The notes beneath the pieces were generated by a model that had not been told where the DNA came from, did no database searches, and worked only from the letters and a program-made list of their open reading frames with translations. DNA of 64,000 nt from Cladophialophora immunda (lineage: Eukaryota > Ascomycota > Eurotiomycetes > Chaetothyriales > Herpotrichiellaceae), in the NCBI RefSeq assembly GCF_000835495.1, contig NW_015622547.1:248001-312000 (forward strand). The letters run 5' to 3'. Below, in pieces: positions 56,041-64,000 of this stretch (its first letter is position 1; each line of letters opens with the position of its first letter). A program made the position numbers and the translations under genes.

Positions 56041-56766
56041 ATGGCCTTCTCGTCGTCTTCGTCCGAAAGTAACTTCAGCGCACCGAGATCTGTTCGGGAT
56101 GCAGCGTTTACAGGCATCAGCAGCCCCTCGGAAGCCGGAAGCCAAGGCAGACGTGGAGGAGGGGGGTTTCAGTTCGACATCATCTCATGGTTCCCCAAAT
56201 ACCAAAGCTGTCAGCGCTATTTTATAGATCACGCTCAGCACGAGCCGCTCGTCCAGGCATTTGCATCCTTCATCAACATTCTGCTCCCGTTTCAGCGCCA
56301 GCCGCACCCAGTCTACAGCACGTCCGGATCTCGGAGTGGGAAGGCCAGGCTGGATAGGGATCCGGTGAGACCTTCTTCGTCCGAAGCAGCAGCCGCCGCC
56401 TCCGCCGTGTCCCTCATTCCGTATCTGCGACGTCTGGTGGTCACTGGTATGGATGTGCCCCAAGTCTTGCACGGCTTTTTTGGTGACGACTGGCGGGCGG
56501 GCATCGGGCCACAACGAGAGCAAGAAAGGCGGAACTACCTCTTTGCCGCCAAAAGTGGCGGATGGGCATCGGTCAAAAGAGACTATGACATGCTACCCTT
56601 GGAGACGGTCCCCTTCATGCGGCCGTTGTTTGACCCTACCGACGCCGAGATCGACGCTGCCGAGAGAACCTGGAGTGAGTGGTTAGCCCTCGAAGATTGG
56701 ATGGTGGGCCCGCGCGCCCCAGATGACGACTCAAATGAAATCTCAAGAGGAGAGACGATACTATGA
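56041..56766 (+). CDS. Conserved fungal protein of unknown function
   Basis: A single exon of 241 aa from the ATG at 56041; the frame extends four codons upstream to a TTG that I reject. After a Ser-rich start comes a compact, aromatic-rich region: FQFDIISWFPKYQSCQRYFIDHAQHEPLVQAFASFINILLPF, broken here only for description, which looks like paired helices. A low-complexity Ser/Ala linker follows, then LIPYLRRLVVTGMDVPQVLHGFFG and a C-terminal AERTWSEWLALEDWMVGP. No signal peptide, no clear membrane segment and no catalytic motif. I know similar sequences only as uncharacterised fungal proteins and give no function. Confidence 0.75.
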   Translation: MAFSSSSSESNFSAPRSVRDAAFTGISSPSEAGSQGRRGGGGFQFDIISWFPKYQSCQRYFIDHAQHEPLVQAFASFINILLPFQRQPHPVYSTSGSRSGKARLDRDPVRPSSSEAAAAASAVSLIPYLRRLVVTGMDVPQVLHGFFGDDWRAGIGPQREQERRNYLFAAKSGGWASVKRDYDMLPLETVPFMRPLFDPTDAEIDAAERTWSEWLALEDWMVGPRAPDDDSNEISRGETIL

Positions 56767-57290
56767 CAGTCAGCTCAGAGGCGTTCAATAAATCGGTGCT
56801 CGGGGCTAGGAAGTCGCAGACGCATATTCAACGTTTTGGGAGGAAATAACACGGCATCATCAAGGCTTATCGCATTGTTCATAGCGTTTCTTTGTTTTTC
56901 AGCACGTCCTTAGTGGCTGCTGGACAGATTGGCTACAGACATGACCCCAGATTTAGGCCTCAGCCTCGCCGACTGCATTGTTATTTTAGCGCAAGGCTGC
57001 AGCCGTGTTGGTCCGAGCGCGTCTTGGATCACAGAACCTGATAAAACTCCCTCCATCACTCCATCCCTTTGCCATGCTTCTTTCAAGCCAGCGTCTTGTG
57101 CTGCTTTAGACTTGTGCAGTCCGTCCATTCAGCCGGCGTCCCATTTTCTTTTGGCGCTCACTCATGCGAGCATAATTTGTGATTGTGGCCGCAACATGGT
57201 TTGCCACCGTCTTCACCTCAACCGATCTACAGTCACAAGTCTCATGTAGGGGTGACGCGCCTCTCAAGCGTGAAGGCGAACAAGCACAAC
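56767..57290. other. Intergenic region upstream of the SNF2 gene
   Basis: 524 bp holding the 3' end of the 241-aa gene and the SNF2 promoter. Short unsupported frames only. Confidence 0.55.
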
Positions 57291-60200
57291 ATGGCGAGCA
57301 ACGCTCATCTTTTGTTGGACCCAAAGTCGATGAAGAAAATGTCTAAGATGTCAGGTGAGAATGAAACCCCGCCCTTGTTTTCCTATCGTCGGTCCAAACC
57401 TGCAGCAGGCCTTGACCAAAGCAAAGTTGGCTGCCTGAGTTTGCACACAAGAGATGCTCATAACCCTTTGACCAATGCTTCCTGCGCTCTTGGTTTAGGG
57501 AAACAAAGAGTTGGGGGCATATCGGGGCTGAAGAAATATGCTGTCAAGTTTGAAGCGCACGAACTCAAATAAAATCCCAGCCCAAAATTTCCTTGCGCCA
57601 GTGACAAACTGACTCTTCTTCGCACTCAGGAGGTCCAGGCCGCCGTACCCCTCTCGGCGATCAGTCTTCCTCTGAAGGGCCACAGTCTCCTCAGAAAACA
57701 GGCTCTACAACATCGCACTCAATGTCTCCTTCAAACTCGTTTAACAACGTCCCAAAGCTGCCCAACGCATATGATCATAGATCCCTTCTCGACCCCGGGA
57801 GATCTCGTCAGCCTCTTAAATCTACTACGTTCCTCAAAGGAGAAACTGGAGACAAGGACAGTGCCCAAAAATCCATGCTCGAAAGTATCTATGGCGTCGA
57901 AGATCGGATCAGCAACCCCCGCAAAAAGGTGAAACTGACTGCTGAGGACCAACGCGAGCAAACACCAAAATTGGGTATTTCCTCTCATCGCCGCGGTAAC
58001 GGAATCGTCGGTGAATATATGCGACCAGATCCCGACCAGGCACCCGAAGTAACAAAGAAAAGCCTAGTTGATCTCACAAACGATGAAGATGATGATGGCG
58101 ATGACGACGATGTCCAAATCGTTTCCTCTTGGTCACTCGATGATCAAGAAGTATGCTATGGCCACATTGCGACGGTCGCACAAGCTTACCTCCTTCCCAA
58201 GCCGAAGGTCGCTGGCAATATCTTCCACTCCGAACGAGAATGGCCCGTTATGAAGTGTACCCTCGTCCGCAAACCGTCCAAGGACATGATAATTGACGTT
58301 CAAGATCCATCGGACACGGCATTTGCTAGAGTTCACCCCGACTTTGCTGCAGTACTTGCGCAAGCTATGGATACCATGAAGGGGTTTCGGACACAGGCGA
58401 AATTGATCAACCGGCGCAAGAAACCAGACGAATGGCCGCACAAAGCTTGCTCCGAACAGCTCAAGATGGTAGTTAATGTCTATGGTCGACGTGGAGACGT
58501 CGATAGAGTCGGGCGGCTTTTCGGCAACAACAACTTCTGGCTGCGCGCCCCAATGGCTTCGGAGCCTGGGATACCAATCGTTAATCCACATGCACACAAT
58601 AAGTCACTCTTCCCAACTTTGCGTCTCACAGGCCAAGCGAGGACTTTACCCGACACACGCACTCTCGAGGAAGCTACAGAAGCAGTCTCGAAGCTCTTTG
58701 ATTCTTTCGCTAATTCCAGTAGGCCGCTGGTTGAGACTAGTGCGCCACCATCTGTCGTTACAACACCTCTACTCAGTCATCAGAAGCAAGCTCTCACATT
58801 TCTCTTGCGACAAGAGCAGCCACGTACCTTTGGCAGTGATGAAGCAGAGAATTCCTCACTCTGGCGGCGGAAACAGCGCAGAAATGGGGATTTTGCTTAT
58901 CACGAAGTTGTCACTGGTCTCTCCGTTAAGGATGAGCCGGAACAAGTACTTGGAGGTCTCCTTGCAGATGTTATGGGTCTCGGAAAGACACTGGAGGCCC
59001 TCTCACTCATCGCAAGTACGTTGGAAGAAGCCGAATCTTTTGCAAACGAGAAAGTAGTGCGCGACAATCAGGACATGCAACACATCATATTATCAAACAC
59101 CAAGGCGACGTTGATAGTCTGCCCGACCAGCACAGTGAAAAATTGGGAGGATCAGATCGCGCAGCACATCAAGCCTGGAACCATGGATTACCACGTCTAT
59201 CACGGCCCGAACCGCGAGAAGAATCCGTACAAGTTGCTAAGGTACGAGATGATCATCACCACTTACGGTGTAGTCGCATCTGAATTCTCCAAGGCTGCTG
59301 TAACACTGAGCCCGTTGAGACAGTTGAAATGGTTCAGGATAGTGCTCGACGAAGCACATACGATCCGAGAACAAAAGGCTCTGCAGTCTCAAGCCTGCTA
59401 CAGTCTAGAAGCCCAACGCCGCTGGTGCTTGACCGGGACACCCATTCAGAATCGGCTAGATGACCTGGGGTCGTTGACGAGGTTTCTCCGCATGTACCCA
59501 TACGATACAGCAGGTCGATTTAATCAGTACATCCGAGGGCCAGCTCAGGCGGGCGATCCGGCCTTCCTGAAAGCGTTGCGTGTGTTTGTGGACTCATTTA
59601 CGCTCCGTCGGCTTCGAGACCGGATTGACCTCCCAGAGAGAAAAGACTATGTCGCCAAACTGACGTTTTCAAACGAAGAGCGAATTCTACACGACTTCTT
59701 CAAAGGCATTGCTCAAGTCCAAATCGAGCAACTCAGCCGTACGAAGGAGAAGAACAGTGGTGTTCAGCATCACGTACTTCGTGGCATCATGACGTTACGG
59801 CTAATTTGCGCCCATGGTCGGGAGTTGCTGAAAGAAAAAGATCTAAAGCTGCTGAAAGGGATTAGCGCTACTGATGCCATTGACGTCGACGAAGATGCCG
59901 GACCACCGACCATATCGAGAAAGGCTGCCTACGAGGCGTTGAATTTGAGGACCGAGGCTGAGCTGGATGTGTGCCGAAACTGTGAACGAAGCATAACCAA
60001 GGATGTCGTCAAGACCGAAGCGGATGACGAGGAGCAGGCGCTGCGATGCTTCATCCTCCCATGCTTCGACCTCGTCTGCGCCGACTGTTTCAATCCGGCA
60101 AAGGCGTCTTTCGACAGCGTACCGGACAAGGAAGCCGTTACCTGTCCATTCTGTTCCGCCCAGATTGCTGCTCAGTACGTCGGATTTAGTGGATCCACGG

Positions 60201-60838
60201 CTCAAGAGATACTCGTGGCGCCAGATGACACCATTGCCGAACCTGAAGAAGAGGACATCGTGCAGACATATTCCGGCCCTCATACCAAGACGAAAGCGCT
60301 TTTGGCAGACATTGAGCAAATGAATCAGGATAGTCAAGCATTGGAAGCCGCCGGAGAAGCTCCTTTGAAATGCGTGGTCTTTTCCGAATTTACGTCGCAC
60401 CTGGATCTCATCGAGAGAGCATTGACCGATCACGGCCACTCTTTTGTACGCATCGATGGCACCATGTCTCTCAACAGCCGCAAGAAGTCGATGGATGCGC
60501 TCGCATCGGACAACAACATCAGAATCCTGTTGGCATCGATCAAGGCCGCCGGACAAGGACTGAATTTGACGGCTGCATCCCGAGCCTTCATCATGGAGCC
60601 GATGTGGAACCCAGCAGCTGAGGCGCAGGCTGTGGATCGAATTTATCGCATTGGACAGAAGCGCCCTGTTCTCGTCAAACGGTACCAAATCGACAACAGC
60701 ATTGAGGGCAAGATTGTGGAATTGCAGAAACGCAAGCAGCAGTTGGCCGACGTTTCGGTGAATCAAAATTACAAACAGCTGAGCAAGCAGGAGGTGCGAG
60801 AACAGCATATGAAGGAGATTCTGGCGCTGTTCAAATGA
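57291..60838 (+). CDS. SNF2-family ATPase with RING finger (Rad5/Rad16/HLTF type)
   Basis: I join a short first exon, 57291..57354, to 57630..60838 (275-nt intron, GTGAGA...CTGAC...CACTCAG), giving 1090 aa; if the first exon is wrong the start is ATG 57722 (1038 aa). The N-terminal region near 190-310 (CYGHIATVAQAYLL, then MKCTLVRKPSKDMIIDVQD) looks like a divergent HIRAN domain. Helicase lobe 1 has LADVMGLGKT near 470 and VLDEAH near 592. A C3HC4-like RING (CRNCE, LPCFDLVCADC, CPFC) near 802-870 sits between the lobes, as in Rad5, Rad16 and HLTF. Lobe 2 ends with QAVDRIYRIGQKRPV. Such proteins combine DNA translocation with ubiquitin ligase activity in DNA-damage tolerance or repair. It lacks marks to decide which orthologue it is. 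Confidence 0.88.
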
Positions 60839-61970
60839 TGACGGTTGTTGCAGCTCTGCATCTTGGGATGAGTTGGAAATACCACGCAGTTGCATACAAA
60901 CAGTGTAACACAATCAGAACTATGGGGTTGCCATTCGTGGAGAAGGGGAAGCTTTGGGAATACCACGAGGCTCAGACATCCATTCCCATTCGCATTCGCA
61001 TTCGCATTGGCATAGACTCGAAACTCACATGGCTAGGGTCTGTTACGAAGGGGAAGAAGCTGCTCTCAAGAACCAGGTGAGCAAATACAGAGCATGGAAG
61101 AAACGTTACCCAGGTAGCATTTGCAGCAGAGAAAGCATGAATTCAATGATGGTTATTGATATCTGATCAGTAGGAGCCTTTTTCCTCTTGCATACTGTAG
61201 TTATACTCGAGAGCACGTGGGAGTCCTACGAGTCTGAGTGCCTGGCAGGGGGGCTAGGGCCCCGGCAGTTAGCGCTGGAGCCACAGTGGGTGCAGTAGTT
61301 AACTGAACTACAAGTAGGAGCCCCGAAACGCATCGGTAGATGCGCCGATAGCGACGAGTCGTGGGGTGGTAGGCGAGGTTCTGGGTGCTTGGAAGGGGGA
61401 ATTCTGTTGGGCCTCCCGCCATCCGAGTGGCAGGCGCCCCAGCGAGATCAGGGCCTCGGCCTATCATCGCCCCCCTAGAGCCGCAATCCGATGGGCTATG
61501 GACGCCGCTGACGATGTGACATGTCCAGGTTCCTGGCCACTGTGCCCAGATTCTAGCCACCTAACCACGATCAGGCAGTGGGCAAGCAGGGCGAGTGGGA
61601 TGCCAACAACGGCCACCGATGCCACCGACCGCCAATTCCCATCCAGAATTCCATTTCGCCGATCGTCATCGCTGCCAAACAGACCGCGCCCATGCGACTT
61701 GGGAAATTTTCTGTCCTTTTGTTCCATTCAAAGGGCAGAAGCTCTATCGCTCCTCTTGCCATCAATCTGGGACATTCAAGCAGTTAGAGGTCCTCTGTCC
61801 ATCGTTGTCCTGGTCTCGCGTTCTTCGTTCATATCTGTGCTTCCCTGCTGTCATTGCTACCAGCTGCGGCACTCCCTTCTCTCCACATTGCCTTTCCACC
61901 GCATGTGCTGATCTGCATTGACCAGTCCCAAGCATACCAAAACAGGAACAGCAACCCTTCGATCCCCAAG
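60839..61970. other. Intergenic region between the SNF2 and GH63 genes
   Basis: 1.1 kb. A hexanucleotide repeat (60981-61010) lies in the presumed SNF2 3' region. The last few hundred bases are pyrimidine-rich on the plus strand, as expected of the GH63 leader. No gene is supported. Confidence 0.6.
60981..61010 (+). repeat. Hexanucleotide microsatellite (CATTCG)5, imperfect
   Basis: Five 6-bp units: CATTCC, three CATTCG, and CATTGG. It is likely length-variable between strains. Confidence 0.85.
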
Positions 61971-64000
61971 ATGGTTGTTGTTGACCACCATGAGTACCTC
62001 TGTGAGGAAGAGAAACGGCTGAAAGAGGATCGCGAACGCACGAAATACTGGAAGAAATGGGGGCCTTACGTGGCTGAACGGCAGTGGGCAACTGTGCGTG
62101 AGGACTACTCGGACAATGGTGACGCCTGGAGTCATTTCTCTCACGACCAAGCCAGATCTAGAGCCTACCGCTGGGGTGAAGACGGCATTGCTGGTGTGTC
62201 CGATACTCATGGGCTCCAGAACGTCGCCTTCGCGTTCTGGAATGAAAAGGACGACTTTTTGAAGGAGAGGCTCTTCGGCCTAAGCAACCCCCAGGGCAAT
62301 CACGGTGAAAGTCTCAAGGAGGCACACTTCCATTTGGATAATGTTCCTACACATTGTGAGTCGGACTGCCGCAAACTCGAGCAGCAATAAGCTGACTTCT
62401 TCTCAGCGTACATGAAATACCTCTACAAGCTCCCTCAAAGGCGGTTTCCGTATGAACAATTGATCCAGGAAAATGCGAAACGTGGTAAGCTTGAGCGGGA
62501 GTTCAACATAATCGACTCGGACGCTTTCAAGGACAATCGCTACTTTGACATCTTCATCGAGACCGCAAAAGAGACCGACGACCCTGAAGAGTTGCTGTTT
62601 CGAGTGACGGCCTACAACCGTGGCCCGGAACCGGCACCTTTGCATATCATCCCTCACATGTGGTTCAGGAACACTTGGTCTTGGGGTCGCGAGCCTGAAA
62701 AGCTCAAACCCAACATTCGCATGGTGGGACCCATGACCGCGCAGTCCAAACACTACAAGCTCGGTCACCGCTTCTTCCAGTTGTCTCCATCACCTGGCTG
62801 TGGTCCAACCGCCGATGATGTCCATCCACAACTCATGTTCACGGAAAATGATACCAACCTCCAAAAGCTCTATGGGGTCAAGAACAAGCAACCGTACGTC
62901 AAGGACGCTTTCCACCGGTGGATTGTCGATGAAGAGAAAGGAGCCATCAATCCTCGCTGCTCGGGCACTAAATGCGCGGCTTGGTATGACTTTGGTCAAG
63001 GTGACGGGGTCCCTCCTGGGGAGTGTGCTGTTGTCAGATTCCGATTGTCGCGCAAATACGACGGCTACCTTAACGAAGAGCTTCTGGACGACATCATGGA
63101 ACAACGACGGCAAGAAGCCGACGAATTCTACTACAGAATCAGCCCTCTTCCTATGGCTGAAGATTTGAGGAATATCCAGCGCCAGGCCCTTGCCGGCATG
63201 CTCTGGTGCAAACAGCACTACTACTTCATATGGGATCAGTGGGCGAACGGCGACCCTAATATGCCACCTCCTCCGGAGAACCGCAAGAATATCCGCAATC
63301 AGCATTGGAAGCACATGTACCTCGACGACATCCTTTCAATGCCGGATTCCTGGGAGTATCCGTTTTTCGCAGCTTGGGATTCAGCTTTCCACTGTATCCC
63401 ACTTGCAATGGTCGATCCAGAATTCGCAAAGAAGCAGCTCGATTTGTTCACCCGCGAATGGTACATGCACCCGAATGGGCAGCTCCCCGCCTATGAATGG
63501 AACTTTGGCGACGTCAACCCTCCTGTGCACGCATGGTCCGTCTTCCGGACATTCAAGATTGAACGAAAAATGTACGGAAGACAAGATCTAGACTTCCTCG
63601 AACGCGTTTTCCAGAAACTACTCCTTAACTTTACCTGGTGGGTCAATCGCAAGGACTATGAGGGCAAAAACGTGTTCGAAGGCGGGTTTCTGGGCCTTGA
63701 CAACATTGGTCTATTCAACCGTTCCGAGCCTTTACCTACTGGAGGGGTTCTCGAGCAAGCCGACAGCACAGGTTGGATGGCATTCTACTGCCTATGCATG
63801 TTGAACATCGCGCTGGAACTTGCCAAGCATAGACGAACATACGAGGACATTGCCTCCAAGTTCTTCGAGCACTTTCTTCTGATTGCGGACGCCATGACCT
63901 TCCGTGCTGGAGGCAAAGAGAAGAGTTTGTGGAACGAAGAGGACGGATTCTACTACGATGCCATCTCTTGGGGCGGACCATGGACCCAGCAAATGCGCGT
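61971..64000 (+). CDS. GH63-family glycosidase, N-terminal part (cut by window end)
   Basis: Exon 1 is 61971..62355; exon 2 runs from 62407 past the window end (51-nt intron, GTGAGT...CTCAG). 659 codons are visible, with no stop. The N-terminus MVVVDHHEYLCEEEKRLKED has no signal anchor, unlike the ER glucosidase I (Cwh41). An N-terminal beta-rich part (YRWGEDGIAGVSD, FAFWNEKDDFLKERLFGL) leads to an (alpha/alpha)6 barrel carrying WEYPFFAAWDSAFH, GQLPAYEWNFGDVNPPVHAW and LWNEEDGFYYD, characteristic of GH63. The Asp of AAWDSAFH is a likely acid catalyst; the other catalytic carboxylate is probably near the end of the visible part. It is probably a cytosolic alpha-glucosidase-type enzyme of unknown glycan substrate. 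Confidence 0.87.

Overview
The window is a gene-rich piece of a filamentous ascomycete genome (Pezizomycotina). The evidence is short spliceosomal introns (about 45-90 nt, GTRNGT donors, CTAAC/CTGAC-like branch sites, YAG acceptors), two Zn(II)2Cys6 regulators, a HapB CCAAT-binding subunit, a fungal DUF3433 membrane protein and a Lec1-type PX protein. A Eurotiomycete, possibly Chaetothyriales, is a guess from gene content only. Twenty-two protein-coding genes are supported, with exon structures worked out by hand from splice sites and reading frame. I see no rRNA, tRNA, CRISPR or intact transposon.

Layout. 1-15 kb holds housekeeping and regulatory genes: hapB (minus strand, with 4.5 kb of upstream DNA and a CCAAT-box cluster), a Lec1-like PX protein, a medium-chain alcohol dehydrogenase/enoyl reductase, a decayed ~105-bp tandem repeat, IMP3 of the U3 snoRNP, and a fungus-specific basic protein. 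16-37 kb is an accessory metabolic block: a DHA2 drug:H+ antiporter and Zn2Cys6 regulator (divergent); an alpha-glucoside permease and a maltase-type alpha-glucosidase (divergent); an NmrA-like NAD(P)-binding protein; an allophanate-hydrolase-like amidase; an NCS1 (Fur-type) permease; a single-cysteine Asp/Glu racemase-superfamily protein that resembles arylmalonate decarboxylase; and a second Zn2Cys6 regulator. 37-64 kb is mostly conserved housekeeping: SPC2 of signal peptidase, coatomer gamma, a DUF3433 membrane protein, PLP2, an RsmA/Fcr3-type bZIP factor, an aldo-keto reductase, a fungal protein of unknown function, a RING-containing SNF2 ATPase (Rad5/Rad16/HLTF type) and a GH63 glycosidase cut by the window end.

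The most interesting signal is regulatory. A 15-bp dyad, TCGGA-N5-TCCGA, occurs once upstream of the amidase (28486) and twice upstream of the NCS1 permease (32470, 32806), each time preceded by TG; the two permease copies also share the right flank ATAATGC. Chance expectation for this 10-base pattern in 64 kb is about 0.06. It resembles the UaY/Ppr1-type TCGG-N6-CCGA sites of purine and pyrimidine regulators, with one extra spacer base. With the adjacent decarboxylase-like enzyme and Zn2Cys6 gene, this suggests an undescribed uptake-and-hydrolysis regulon for a small nitrogenous compound, perhaps a cyclic ureide or malonate-like compound. The substrate is not known.
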